Assembly: GCA_010094025.1 (NCBI GenBank)
Contig: ML991823.1
Span: forward strand, 62,001 to 126,000
Length of the DNA: 64,000 bases
Direction: 5' to 3'
From: Viridothelium virens
Lineage: Eukaryota > Ascomycota > Dothideomycetes > Trypetheliales > Trypetheliaceae
How positions within the stretch are numbered: the first letter of the stretch is position 1; every line of letters begins with the position of its first letter. This document shows positions 31,927 through 44,103 of this stretch, piece by piece. The position numbers were made by a program, and so were the translations under genes. The notes below the pieces were generated by a model. That model searched no databases. It was not told where the DNA came from and saw only the letters and a program-made list of their open reading frames with translations.

Positions 31927-32883
31927 ATGAACAACTACTTCAACTCCAGCGACATGGCGAACAGTGTTCCTCGACAGGCACCTTCGCCCGGTCCTCAACA
32001 TCAGACAAATGGCATCGGTGGCAATTCCATAGCAAGCCTCAATAATTCAGTCCTGCCTGCCGGTCAACAAGCGGACATGAATCATCTCTGGGGCGTAGTA
32101 GAGCAATTGAGTCAGATCCTGGCGGATAACAGGGCACAGACTGCGAATATAGTGAATAGTGTCCAACAGATACAGGTATGTCCCTCATTGTGGCTTACCA
32201 TCTCTCCTCCTTCATTACCTACACCTCTCAACTACTCAAAGAGCCGCTCTTTCTGCCAAGCCACTAATCCTATTACCCAGTCCCGCGCTGTCGCAAATGG
32301 TGCCTCCCCTACCATTGCCTCCCTAAACCACGACCTCCAAAATTCGGGGTCAGCGATGCACCCTTCGAACTCAATCGGTCCTCCCAGCTCCGCCCAGCAG
32401 CTCTCCCATCTCACCCAGGAGCTCACGCAACTCCAAAACTCGCATGCATCGCTACAGCATTCGCATGCCGCCCTACTTGCCCTCCTTACCTCACACGAAA
32501 CCCTCCTCGACACCCACATCCTGCCCCAGCTCCGACGCTATGCACACTCCCACACGCTCGCCATTACCTCCCTACATGCCCATTATCAGAGACTACTTGA
32601 AGATGAGCGCCAGCAAAACTTAGAGTTGCGGCTCGAGCATCAGAAGTGGCAGGAGGGGCTGGGGAGGGTGAATCGCTGGGCGCGGTTGGCGTTGAGGGAG
32701 AGTGGGGAGGAGGAGGGGCGGAGGAAGGAGAGGCAACGATTAGGCCGGCTGAGGGAGGAAAATCGGGTTTTGAGGGGATTGGTGGGATGGGAGGCGCGGG
32801 GTGAGGAGAGTGAGGACGAGGGAGAGACGAAGGGTGAAGGAGGTGGAAGAGAGAGTGTGACAGGAGGAAGTGATTTGCGGTAA
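31927..32883 (+). CDS. uncharacterised fungal coiled-coil protein
   Basis: Exons 31927-32175 and 32281-32883, joined over a 105-nt GTATGT..CCCAG intron in phase 0, encode 283 residues. After a short Asn/Pro/Gln head, a conserved-looking segment HLWGVVEQLSQILADNRAQT is followed by a long coiled coil (about 135-270) with LTQELTQLQNSHASL, HAHYQRLLEDERQQNLEL and RLEHQKWQEGLGRVNRWA. I recall similar fungal proteins without known function; the pattern suggests a scaffold or tether. The start lies 47 bp after the predicted stop of the preceding gene on the same strand. Because the intron is a multiple of three without stops and the upstream frame is continuous, the region also reads as one 1071-codon ORF. 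Separate gene, bicistronic message and fusion are all possible. Confidence 0.65.
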   Translation: MNNYFNSSDMANSVPRQAPSPGPQHQTNGIGGNSIASLNNSVLPAGQQADMNHLWGVVEQLSQILADNRAQTANIVNSVQQIQVCPSLWLTISPPSLPTPLNYSKSRSFCQATNPITQSRAVANGASPTIASLNHDLQNSGSAMHPSNSIGPPSSAQQLSHLTQELTQLQNSHASLQHSHAALLALLTSHETLLDTHILPQLRRYAHSHTLAITSLHAHYQRLLEDERQQNLELRLEHQKWQEGLGRVNRWARLALRESGEEEGRRKERQRLGRLREENRVLRGLVGWEARGEESEDEGETKGEGGGRESVTGGSDLR

Positions 32884-33291
32884 TGAGCTGCTGCGACAAC
32901 ACGATGGAGGGAGGAGACAGTGTGTCGTTTTGGGTGCATAGCGCGGCGTTCAGCATGGAGGTACGGTCCAGAATTCTTACTGTTCCACGCCTAAACCTGG
33001 CGACAGAGAAAACACCCTTTCGCTAGCTTCTCTAGTATTTCACATTCGCGTCAACGACGTAACTTGAGTCGAGCTCTGATGAGTGGGCCTGCCTAAAAAT
33101 ATCTTGCCAGCCCTCATATTTGGAGGAAGAATGGCTTGCTTTACAAGTTCCCGTGTTTTCTCCTTTAGCTCGATCTTGATAGCGTCAAGAGTCATGGCCA
33201 GTCGGCTTCTCGTGATCATACCAGGAATCAGCTTCACTCGGCTTTCTGCTTGTTCTACCAATCCATCCCCAACCTCATCTGTAAACCATCC
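32884..33291. other. convergent spacer
   Basis: Between the coiled-coil gene (plus) and phosphomannose isomerase (minus). An antisense ORF crosses into the isomerase and is its shadow. Nothing else seen. Confidence 0.5.
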
Positions 33292-34928
33292 TCACATTTT
33301 CTCCCTGGTTCCCTCCTTCCCCTCCAACTCGCAAAAGGCCTTGAAAGTAACAAACGGCTCCGTCCCCTTTGCTTCAACAATACACTCGGCTGTTGCACCT
33401 ACGAAATACACCCATCCCGTCTTAATATCTTCTTTTTTGGGGCCAACTTCGATCGTTCCCTGCCCCTCGGTACAAATGATTACACTTGGTCCGGCAATCG
33501 CTTCAAAGGTCGCTTTCGCTACCTTCTCTTCGGCCTTGTTCAGCAGCTCCGTCCTCACAACGCTGAACTCTTCAATCGGTGGATCATACAGAATGGAACT
33601 GGAGGCAGAGGAGTAGGCATGGGCGTTCAGGGTCACATAAGGATAGTCGACCGGGGCCATTTTCTGGGAACTGATGGGAGCGTACGAGTAGGTGAGCATG
33701 GAGGTAAGGGTGGCGACATCTTTGAATTTTGGGGTGAAGCCAGCGCGGACAACATTGTCGGAGGAGGCCATGCACTCGATGATATCTGGGCGGGAATTAG
33801 CAGACTAAGTTGCCTTTTTTTTTTTGCTCCCTCTTCTTTTGCCTTTCATTCCTTCCATTGACGGGCAAAAGAGACGGGTAGGAGAGGAAAAGGGACAATA
33901 GCATACCCCCTGTAAGATAGGCATGAATATCATCAGCCTTCAAGAACATCGCTTCACCAACTTCAAGTTTTACGTAGTTCAGGAAAAAGCACACAAACAA
34001 GCCAATATCTCCTGGGAATTGGCTATCCAATGTTTGCATTAACCTGCTCAGCTCCTTGCCGTTCGTCGCTTCAACACCACCAGCTGCGAAATTCTCGCCT
34101 TCCTTCTTGGCGCTCTCGACGAGCTGTTTAGCTGCTGGCTCTAGCCTTTCCGGGGTTGTCTCCATAAGGGCAGTAAATGCCTGTTGGAGTGCCTTCTTAT
34201 TTGCTGTTTCATCCAAGCCTCGAACTGTGTCTTCAAAGTTCTTGGCATTCTCTTCACCTACCAGCGACCGTAATGGAGGAATGCTTGACAGGAAATGAGA
34301 TATCTCGGCTAACGGACGGAAACCGCATAGGCCTGTGAAAGGAGTGATGGCAATGGTCATCTCCGGCTTATGATTGTCATCTGGATAGTTTTTGGCATCT
34401 TTGGAGTGCAATTGCTCCGCCAACTTTTTGTTGGGATGAGCCTGGATGGAGAGAGCTTTCCGGATGGAAAGCACTTTGAAGAGAAAGGGGAGTTTATTGC
34501 TATATCTCTGAGCTACTTCGGCCGATAGTAGAGCTTGATTATCTTCTACGAGGTCGAGAAGAGTCCGCTGTGTTTGGACATCCTTTGAAGGGAGGGAAGG
34601 ATGCGTTCCCATCCATAGCTAAAGTGGAAATTAGACAAAGTCCGTGAAGGGGAGGAGTCGAAGGAAGGGAGTACTTCTGCATAGGGCTTGTCTGCTTGTA
34701 TGGAGAAGTCATTCTGAGGCGTCGCTGCTGCAAACTTGGCTGCAGCGGAGTCTTTGCCCACCTTGCCTGTGCAGTTTTCAGTGTTAGCGCATTTGCTTTT
34801 CTGTTCATTCGTCGGAACGTTTACCCCAGTCGTAGCTGTTGCAGCCTATAGGAGGTCAGTGAAGTAGTAAAAGTGAATGAATCTCACGCGGACGAACCGC
34901 ATTGCAGCCGTATCAAAGGAATCTGCAT
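33292..34928 (-). CDS. pmi40: mannose-6-phosphate isomerase, type I
   Basis: Five exons (34928-34898, 34845-34825, 34766-34675, 34618-33907, 33785-33292) give 449 residues. The N-terminus [21 protein letters not shown] matches fungal PMIs across three introns. The zinc ligands are Q107 and H109 (SIQAHPNK), E134 (HKPEM) and H280 (DDIHAYL); the active-site region [11 protein letters not shown] lies in the last exon. The enzyme interconverts mannose-6-phosphate and fructose-6-phosphate in the cytosol and feeds GDP-mannose for glycosylation and cell-wall mannan. Exon 2 has only 21 nt and encodes the CNSYDWG core. Introns are 52, 58, 56 and 121 nt; the last contains an 11-nt homopolymer. The gene is divergent from sgf29. 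Confidence 0.95.
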
Positions 34929-35336
34929 TTTCCAAACACGGAGGCCTGGTCGTAGGGAATCGTGATATACTGGAATTCAGGTATTTGTGCTGTCAGTCGC
35001 CGCGCCCCTCGGTGCCTCGTTGGTTTGCCATCCGTACCGGTGCGTGCATCCAAGAGAGACTGGCGACGTGGGGAACCCCAACCCCACACCAGCCGCGGCA
35101 GGACAGGGCAGGGCAGGGCAGGGCCTCCCTTGTCAAATCACGTCCATCTCCATTTAAACATGACAATTCTGGGAGCATCGCTACCGCCTGAGATATTCAC
35201 CCAAGCATTCCGACCTTGCTACCCCTCCGTCACGGTTCTTGTAGATCTATCTTCCGTACTTGTTTGATTTTCTTTCCGGGAAAAGAGGCCTCTCACAAGC
35301 CATTCCTGTTAGCATTTGCAACCGCGGTAATAGGGC
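34929..35336. other. divergent promoter region pmi40 / sgf29
   Basis: A 408-bp spacer between two start codons, GC-rich in its middle and holding the G-quadruplex motif listed separately. No ORF with coding character. Confidence 0.5.
35106..35123 (+). promoter_or_regulatory. G-quadruplex motif in a shared promoter
   Basis: Four GGG runs (35106-35108, 35111-35113, 35116-35118, 35121-35123), each separated by the dinucleotide CA, fit the canonical G3N1-7 quadruplex pattern with uniform 2-nt loops. It arises from a GGGCA tandem repeat. It lies 178 bp upstream of the pmi40 start and 214 bp upstream of the sgf29 start. Folding in vivo is inferred only. Confidence 0.55.
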
Positions 35337-36884
35337 ATGGCCACAGCGCGCCCGAGAACAGGCCGGGCGCTGGTGAAAGATGATGCAAATGAGGAACGTG
35401 ACTTATGGAAAGGAATGCTTGCTGACGGGAAAAAAGTCGACGCACTTGTAGTATATGAGACGATTCATCTGGCCACATCAGTTTGAGTAGCTAACACTAA
35501 TTAGGCGAAAATGAATACCGCCTCTCAGAAAATCATGGATGTGGAGGACCAACAAGCAACTGCTTTAGGTACGCGTCACAATACGTATTGCATAAACTCT
35601 CTTTGCTGGCCTTCTGCTCAAATGGCTGTCCTGAGTTATCTCGAAGTCTTTCTTTATCATTCCGCTGTATTACAACATACCAGTTGGACAAGTCGCAGTG
35701 TTATTCTCCATCGTCTCCTCTCTTCCCCTGGCATGGTACAGTTTTGATCCTCTCTCATCCCGTTAGCCATACATGACAGTCCGAGGACCTCCGCCTGCAA
35801 ATCTAACGTATTCATGCTGATCGTCTCTCAAGCACGGAATGACATACCCTCTGCCGCCCTCGATACAGAACTCGAGTCTCTCTATCGTACCACTCTCAAA
35901 CATACTGAAGAGGCCCTGCACATCCTGGAAACGAAAAACGAATCGCCCTCTATCATCGCTGCGCTTGGTGTCCTTGCTGCGCTCCGTGCAGCTTCTGAAT
36001 CTGACCCGCACCACGGTGCCAATGCATCAGCCCCTATGTCACGGTCAAGCTCGACTGCCAAGCCCGCTCGTGATCGAAAACGCAAATTCGATGCCAGTAC
36101 GGCGGCGAACTCAACTAGCAATGCTCCCAGTAGCGGAAGCGCCATTGCCGATGACAATGAAGGCAAATCTCCGGCTCCCGCCAATGTTGGTATCTCCCCC
36201 AAAGTCGCCACAGGTGTTTCCAAGCTTGCGTCTACTCACAAAGACAAACGCTCCGGCTCTGTGCCATCCTCCACTCGAGACGGCAGCGTTTCCGTCAAGT
36301 TAGAAGATGTTGGCGATTCTTCCTCCCTGGACGGTAGCGCGGTCAAGGAACCTGTTTCCTCAACGTCGACCACCACTCCCGGTCCCGCCAACCCGCTGAT
36401 CACCCCCAGCGCAAATCGACCACAGAAACTGCACGTTGGTGCCGAGGTCTTCTTCCGCAACAAGGCACGCAACGCAGAGGGCTCCGGCATCCTCTGCACC
36501 ATCACCTCTATCAATGGGGAGGGCAAGCAGCGGCGCTACGAAATCCAGGATACCGATCCTGAACCAGATCCGACGACGGGCCAGATCCCGCCACCGACGA
36601 AAGCGAGTGTGCAGTACCTCATTCCCATCCCACCACCCCCGGGGGTCGAGGAGGAAGCGGGAACGTCATCGGCGAAGGGGGCCAGCCCGTTGGAGAAGGG
36701 AAAGCAGGTGCTGGCGCTGTATCCTAATACAACGACTTTTTACAAAGCGGAGGTGAGTCGGGAGTGGAAGGTAGGTGGTGGGGATAGCGGAGGGACCGTA
36801 AGGCTGAGGTTTGAGGGAGAGGACGAAATTGAGAAAGAGATGGACGTAGAGAGGAGATACGTACTTACAGAAGGTTTAAAATAA
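35337..36884 (+). CDS. sgf29: SAGA complex subunit Sgf29, C-terminal tandem Tudor
   Basis: Exons 35337-35450, 35505-35568 and 35833-36884 encode 409 residues. The N-terminal DDANEERDLWKGMLADGKK is the helical segment that anchors Sgf29 in SAGA. A long Ser/Ala-rich linker follows. The C-terminal SGF29 domain starts at about residue 265 (LHVGAEVFFRNK) and includes GILCTITSINGEGKQRRYEIQDTDPEP, the acidic pocket typical of H3K4me reading, and VLALYPNTTTFYKAEVS. Sgf29 binds H3K4me2/3 and recruits SAGA acetyltransferase to promoters. The second intron is 264 nt, the longest in the window; its acceptor (CTCAAG) was chosen because only it keeps phase into ARNDIPSAALD. A small unrecognised exon inside it cannot be excluded. 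Confidence 0.92.
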
Positions 36885-37455
36885 AGGTTATTGTAAGGAG
36901 AGTGTGACTGTTTGGATGACGCTGTGGGACATGGACATGGATGTATGGGATCGTGGCCATCTGGATTATAGGATCAGATTCGTTTGAATTGGTTAATTCT
37001 AGAACGATTGAGCCTGGAGAAGTCGGTATTGGAGAATCTTCCATTTCACTGCTCTATGCTTTCCACACCCGAAAATGCAAAACCCAGTCCTAAGTAGACG
37101 GTGGTGTCCCTCGACTATCTTCCAAAAGCATGACGAAAAGGGAGAAAGCAGAGAAAACTACCTTACCCATCTTTCACACCGCCCAGCGGTCAAGGTTGAG
37201 AAAGAGGTTGCCAAGTCCCCACTGTGAAAAGGGATTGGGAAATGAAACTTGGTCGAAGCGAAAGCTCCTAGTAGTCGAACTAATATTACAAGGGTATTGT
37301 TGGGGTATTTAAACAACGTAGTTGAACTCGTACCGTCATTGTCGAATGCGCGTTAGAAGAGGAATGGGTATTAGAAAAGGTTCAAATGTCGAGAGTCGTG
37401 GCTTGTAAATTGAAGGATGAAAAATGATGCGAGTGGGCTGGTTGAGTGGATGGTG
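36885..37455. other. convergent spacer
   Basis: AT-rich spacer between the ends of sgf29 (plus) and arf6 (minus). Nothing supported. Confidence 0.5.
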
Positions 37456-38250
<795 letters not shown>

Positions 38251-40552
38251 TGCGCCGCCGGCTGCCGGAGATCACTCCGGTCTCTGAGGGAAGAGATGGC
38301 AGGGAAAGATTGCCTTGATTATTTCTTCGAATTTCCTTTGGTCTTGACGGTAAGCACTCTGCACGGGAAATAGCGGTACTGTGGTAGCGTTACACGGCTG
38401 CTGCAAGGTGCGCGCACGTCTAAGATAGAAGCGTGAGACCCTTCTTTTTTCGACGGGACGCACAGATCACCCCACTTTGCCAACCTCGAAACTTCACAAA
38501 GTCTTGAAAGAAGCAGCCCTTTCGATGGTTGCTCTCCAAAAGCAAGCCCGATGTTGTGTGGACTCGTTCATGGGCTTTTGTGTTGAAGCTAGCTCAGGGG
38601 TAGGCCCATGCAGCCAATCTGCCAATGCAGGGAGGGCATGACGCTTGTTTCATCTCGCCCATGAAACCAAACATCTGCCTTGAACCGTATCTGAATCAAT
38701 TTCAGGGTGATTGCAATGGAAGCTTGCAGTCTTGTGGCTGCATCGGCGAAGTTCTTCTGAAGACGCTGGACCGACACTTTCAGAAGGTTGCTCTGAACTA
38801 CAACCTTCCCCATCCAACGTACCTATTCATGCCGCGGTCCGTCCCGCCTGCTGCACAGCATCTCGGAGTTACCACCACACGAGGAAAGCCATTGGGGTTT
38901 TCCAGCTGATCGTTCCATGCATATACGATGGCAGGATGCATTGGATGATCACCGGCCCAAGAGGCGATCATGGTGCGATCCCCCAAATCAAAGCGCAAAC
39001 CCGAAATAAGGACTTTAGGAAACCTTCCGAACGGACTCCATCGCGAGTCTGCTTTGGAACTTTTCCACGCATCAATCACGAAGAACCAGGAAACCGCGGA
39101 AATCAACCGGTCACATATGCTGTCAGCCCTAACCCCTTTCGACTGTTTCACTGGCTGTCTCAGACATGCTTCCATCCTGGCTGTTGTTCACTGGCAATGA
39201 GTAAATCATGTTTTTAATCTTGCACTATCTTCTTTCATTGCAGCATCAAGCTTTTTATAGCGTCCTTGTTTACAGCAGTTACGTAATCCGAGCAACGCTT
39301 TGGCCGATAAGTGTGAAGTCGGTTAGGCGCTCCACTTCTAAAAGTTATGAGAGGGACTCTGGGGGAATTGCACCAGTTGGAATAGTAACAGTCCAATGAA
39401 TGCATACCAACGGTCCCAGAGCAATTGCAATCCGTTGTGAATAAGCTCCAGCGTTGTACTCTACACCCTCTTCCATTATCTGTTCGCTTTCGGCCTTTCA
39501 TTGTGTTCTCGTTGTCCTTCCTGGCCCAGATAGCTTATTTTTGTTTCCATGATTAGTAAGTAGTCCCATGGATAGTCTATACATCCAGACCGGGTAAAAA
39601 GGGGTACGGTCAGAGAATGTCGGCGAGTTCTACTGAGACACAATGTGACAGCCTATGGCTCTCAAGCCCTTTATGAGCTATCTCGGGGCGCATGAAGCTT
39701 AACAAGGACAAAAGCGAGATGCTCTACTGATCCTAATGCGACCTCCCGTCCAGTTCTTTATCAATACTTTGAACAGTTTTTCCGGAGGAACCTCCAAAAC
39801 CTGCTGAGGTCAAAATTTCGCCTACCTTTCACAGCACCGACATTTCTGATTTCATTCCCTGGTAGAGAAGCGATGAGTGCGGTTGGAAGTATCCGGCTCC
39901 GGAAGTACAGATTTGCGATTCATACCACTTCTAGATAGCTTTCAATACATCCAAGATCCAACAACATTAATGTGGCATGCGGGATCATGAAGACGCGGAA
40001 GTGCGGTAAAAGAAAAGGCGGGACGGTCAAAGACTCCATGCTTCGCAGCATACTAAGACAAGACCCCAAGTGTAGAGTACTGGGCTGAGCATCCAATGGA
40101 GTAGTGCCCCAGGTGATGATTATGGACATCAGATATCAGGTTATAGATACAAGCATTAACACTCATCATCTACAGCATTTGACTAGGCTCACAGGAATAG
40201 AGACTGGATAGCACGAACACATTGTCGGTAGTGACAGTCGAAAGAAAAGTATGAAATGAAAAGTTAGAGACAGATGTATTCCACTTCCCTGCCATAGCCG
40301 CCGCTCCTGAACTTGGAGAAAGTTCACAGATAGCCTAGGTTCGAAGGTCCGTCCAAGCACAGTAAGTAACGCAAAGGCTGCAAGTCTCGCTCGGCAACCT
40401 AGCACATTGTATATTAATTGTGAGGCAGTTCTCAATCATCGTTCTCTTCCTTCGAATAGTTGACGATCTCGTAAGGGTGTCGCAAGAGTCATGCTACGCC
40501 ACAATTCAACACAAGCGTTGCCAATGTAGTTCCAAGATCTCAGTCACTCTTC
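38251..40552. other. 2.3-kb gene-poor stretch
   Basis: Begins with the arf6 promoter. Overlapping sense and antisense ORFs around 38.7-39.2 kb have no family resemblance and no splice signals that extend them. AT-rich towards the right. No terminal repeats or transposon domains were recognised. Confidence 0.5.
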
Positions 40553-41147
40553 TTACCGGATTCCTCTGAAGGATATCATTTTCCACTCGAATTGGAATGA
40601 GTCTTCAAAGACGTTGTCGCCTATAAAGCTGTCAGCACTTTCGGCCTGATTTGAGGAGCAGCAGCCCTGCGGTTCACCTACAGCGCCTCCGCTCTTTCGC
40701 CCTTGCTTCTGATCTGGAGTTCCTGCTGCACTATTGGTGCCACCACTAGCTGATGGTTGTACTGCCTGTGGAACAATTTTTCCATCCATCGGCTCCGATG
40801 CTCCACTAGCCTTCTGAGAACTTTCACCCTTTCTGCTCTCACCCGCATTTGGTTTGCTATGCTGATTGAAATATGTTAACGTAGGCCACCTTTCACCCTA
40901 GCAGAGCTTCACTCACGTTCTGTTTCGCCCTCTGCTGCTGGATTGCTTGCTCATGCTTTTTCCAGTCCTTCATGATGTCTAACATCTTTTCTTTCCCTTT
41001 AGTGGTACATTTGTTGGAGTTTGTATATTTGGAGCAGACCTGAGGGAGAATCTCGACGATTCGATTAAACGCCTTGTCGAAAACACCCACTGGACCACCT
41101 CGCGAATCTGATATCATCACATTTAGACGCTGCTCAAGTTTCTTCAT
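40553..41147 (-). CDS. uncharacterised orphan gene X, 3' exons
   Basis: Two exons are well defined: about 41147 (or an acceptor at 41165) to 40917, and 40861-40553, joined over a 55-nt GTGAGT..TCAG intron in phase 0. The first encodes a helical segment MKKLEQRLNVMISD, FDKAFNRIVEILPQ, KEKMLDIMKDWKKHEQAIQQQ. The second encodes a Ser/Gly/Lys/Gln-rich disordered tail ending EDSFQFEWKMISFRGIR. Starting at ATG 41147 gives 179 residues. An acceptor-like TTACAG just upstream (ending 41166) suggests earlier exons, but upstream open stretches (41161-41463 and beyond) do not join in phase, so the 5' part is either unresolved or decayed. No family recognised. The exon layout resembles orphan Y. Confidence 0.45.
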
Positions 41148-42357
41148 ATCTGTTTTCAGCTCAGACTGTAATGCCAGGGGAGATTTCGGCCAGATATTCA
41201 CTAGTTTCACCTAGGAATATGCGGAACTTGTCTGCGTTAAAAGATATGTTCGCTGTGCTAGGGGAATCTCTCTGGTCAACTGCTTTAATTGGGTAATGGC
41301 TTTGTGTTCGTGGGATCAATAGGTTAAGAAAATACTGGGTACTGATATCGAATGGAAAGATGGCTCTAGCGTTTCTTTTACCTTGGATTCTCAGGCTCCT
41401 TAAATAGACAGAGTATGAGGTATCGATCTTGAGCTGAATGATGGAAGGGTTAGCAAGCGTCAACGTTGAGTCACAGTTTGACAGATCTTTGATCCACTCT
41501 AGTGGCTCAGTCTTATCTTGCTACGTGGTGAAGCAGCAGTGACTTCATAGTTTTGACGGACACATTTGCAATTAACTCTTCACAAGCAACGAGCCATAGA
41601 CTTGATTCATTATGCACCGATAGTGCGTGCGAGGAGGGCCTCATATTCACTTTGTTTGCTTGATGAGCCTCATGAAACCAGGTAGATTGGATCCCTTCGG
41701 GTCCCCCTGTCGAAATCGTACAGACGTGAATCTTATGTGACGTCTATGATTCCAGCAAGAGTGAATTGTAAATGCAGGGTATAGATAGTCATGAAACGCA
41801 GGATTACATTTCCTACCTAGTAATTTCCACATCACTATGGATGCATCACCAACTAGCCAAATGACTGCACCGCAAAGGGCAGGCTCCAAGTCGAATACGT
41901 GTGGGTATGCACAGTCATCCTATGGCAAAGCTGTGAAGTTTGTCAGGCTAACCTGCTGAGGAACATCATTCAGTGCACATCTGCTAGGAGGTCGCGATCT
42001 TGAAGTGAATGCATTAGCCCGAGCTCTTGATTCAAATTCATTCAAAGGTTGAACATGAATGACTATGACAATATTGTACGTCAGACACAAGAAAGCTTAC
42101 CTCACACGAGATGGATTCTGGACCAACACTTCCCGCTGTCTAATGTTTCCCAGGAACATAATAGGCTCGTTCTCAGAAAAGCTTAAGATTGAATGCCGAG
42201 CTTAGTCACATATGTAAAAGTTATGTACACATCCATTGAGGGCAACAGGGAGTTGATCCGGACGTACGTTCCAGCCATACCATCGACCTACCTCCCTGAG
42301 ATCCCTTTCTCAACGTCAACCATCTTGGAATCGACGAAGTTCCTGCGGCATTGCTTG
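41148..42357. other. unresolved exon-like stretches between orphans X and Y
   Basis: The minus strand has several open stretches of 40-100 codons in different frames (for example 41463-41161 and 41889-41647) with protein-like composition. They may be upstream exons of orphan X or remains of a decaying gene. I could not connect them and name no function. Confidence 0.35.
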
Positions 42358-43431
42358 CTATTGCCGTCTCCCTTGCCTTCCTCCGTTTCGAGTGCTCTGC
42401 GGACCTTTCTCGTTGCTATTCTTGCCCGTTGTGGAAGCTGGAAGCATCAGACGACGTTTAGAGACACTCTTTTTGTCTGGCTCGTCATCGTCAAGTTCTA
42501 CAATCCTGTCTTCTGGTAAAATTCCTTCAGCTGCATATTCCTTGTGACGCTCACTTCTGGGGTAATGGTCATGCCCATGATTGTAGTAAACTCCAGCAGG
42601 CGCTGCATAATCTGGATGCTGCTCTGAAGACCAAGTTGGCTGTTGGAAGCCAGTTCCCCTGGCAGAATAGTTCTCTGTCGCCATGCCATAAACCGATGAA
42701 CCCTGCTGAGCGTACGTATATACCGGATACCCTGCAGGTGGTGTGTATTGAGGCATGTGATTCACATTTCCTCTAGGGAACTGCGACCCGTATGGATACC
42801 CGTTGCCCTTGGAACCTGTAGAGTAGTTCATTCCACCTTGAATCCCATAAGAGAAGTCCTCTCTTTGATATTCCCGGCCTCCGGAAGATGCAGCCGAGTT
42901 TGAGGAACGCTGTGATTGACTTTGTCCTGGGCCAGCTTTCTCAGACCTGGACTGAAGGTTGCTTGGTGCCGTCTGAAATCCCTTTGAGAGTTAGTAAAAT
43001 GGCAACGAACACACTGATAACTAAGGCGGTCTACTTGCCTGCCTGGATGGATCAACCAATTTCTTAATCGTCTCATGAAGCTTTGCCGTAAAATTGAGTA
43101 GCGTCTGAAATTCCCCTTCTTTACAAAGTAATGCTCCTCTATGTGAGCTTCCGAGATTTATACCTTTCTTGATATTTTCGTTAATCTTCCTCAAGCTTTG
43201 ATCGACATTATGAAGGTAGAATAAGATCCATTCTCGATCTCGGTTCAGCTTACAATTCAGGATGTGGGTTTCCAGCTCTTTGATTCCCTCTTCCGCACTA
43301 TGGATATGTTCCAGATAGGGATCTTCTTCCAACTGGTTGCCACCTTTAACTGGTTCTTCTTCAAAGTTGTCTTCGATCGCGGCGCGCAATCTATGGCAGT
43401 GGTTGAGGATGGCTTGATTAATCGACACCAT
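42358..43431 (-). CDS. uncharacterised orphan gene Y with a GC-AG intron (338 aa)
   Basis: Exons 43431-43039 and 42981-42358 join in phase 0 across a 57-nt intron. The donor is GCAAGT; the acceptor CAAAG follows a perfect TACTAAC branch site. No GT donor keeps the frame, so this is a GC-AG intron. Residues 1-131 are helical and charged (NHCHRLRAAIEDN, EEGIKELETHILNCKLNRDRE, FQTLLNFTAKLHETIKKLVD). Residues about 132-275 are Ser/Gln/Gly/Tyr-rich and prion-like (GYPYGSQFPRG, YTPPAGYPVYTYAQQGSS). The C-terminus has an acidic ELDDDEPDKK patch and a basic KRRL/GGRQGRRQ cluster that could direct it to the nucleus or RNA. I recognise no family. It sits in the orphan-rich island with X. Confidence 0.6.
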
Positions 43432-44103
43432 GGTAGACTTATGCGTGACTACTGATCCAGAAGGGAGTTATGGCCGATTTGGTTCACAGGTCCTACTTGA
43501 GGCTGAGCTTTATCGAAAATTAGATGGAGTGATTTGAGTATTGAAGAAAGACAAAAGAGCTGGTTCTACTCTGAGATACTGCAAAGCGTGCGTTGTAAAA
43601 TACACTGGAATTGATGTGTCAAATTTGATTATGAACCTGAGTGTACTGCGATACTCATCTCTGACTCTTACAGATCGTAGACTGACTTGGAGTATTACTG
43701 AATTCGGAGTCACTGATATGAATCAAGTAAGATGGTGTCAATACCTACAGTCTGTCCGAATATGCTAAGCGTAGCCTTCACGATTGACCGACAGCCTCCA
43801 CTTGAGCAAACCGGAAGGGCACCACATGTCCGTGTCAAAAGTTGAATTTCGTCGAGTTGATGAAGGGGCGTCAGGGAAAAGAAAGAATGAGGACTCGAAA
43901 TGACCGAAGGATCGCCTGTGACCAATGACCTGGAGTGTGAATGAAATTCTGCTTGACAAAGGCATTATTCTTCAAAAATTCGGCAGAGGTCTCACTCCGT
44001 CCGCTGCCTTGTACTTGATGTCAATTAATGCTGTGTTAAACTGTCTTCCTTTGTATTCCCTCGCGTATTCTTGCGTCTAGTCCTGATAAAACTGGTGTTG
44101 TGA
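43432..44103. other. intergenic, promoter side of orphan Y
   Basis: AT-rich sequence with short ORFs only. Nothing supported. Confidence 0.45.

Noticed and set aside
32564-32956. Long antisense ORFs opposite the coiled-coil gene
   Set aside because: Pro/Ser-rich mirror image of a Glu/Arg-rich coding strand; shadows.
38711-39217. 168-codon plus-strand ORF upstream of arf6
   Set aside because: An equally long antisense ORF overlaps it, it starts without a credible context and neither product resembles a protein family.
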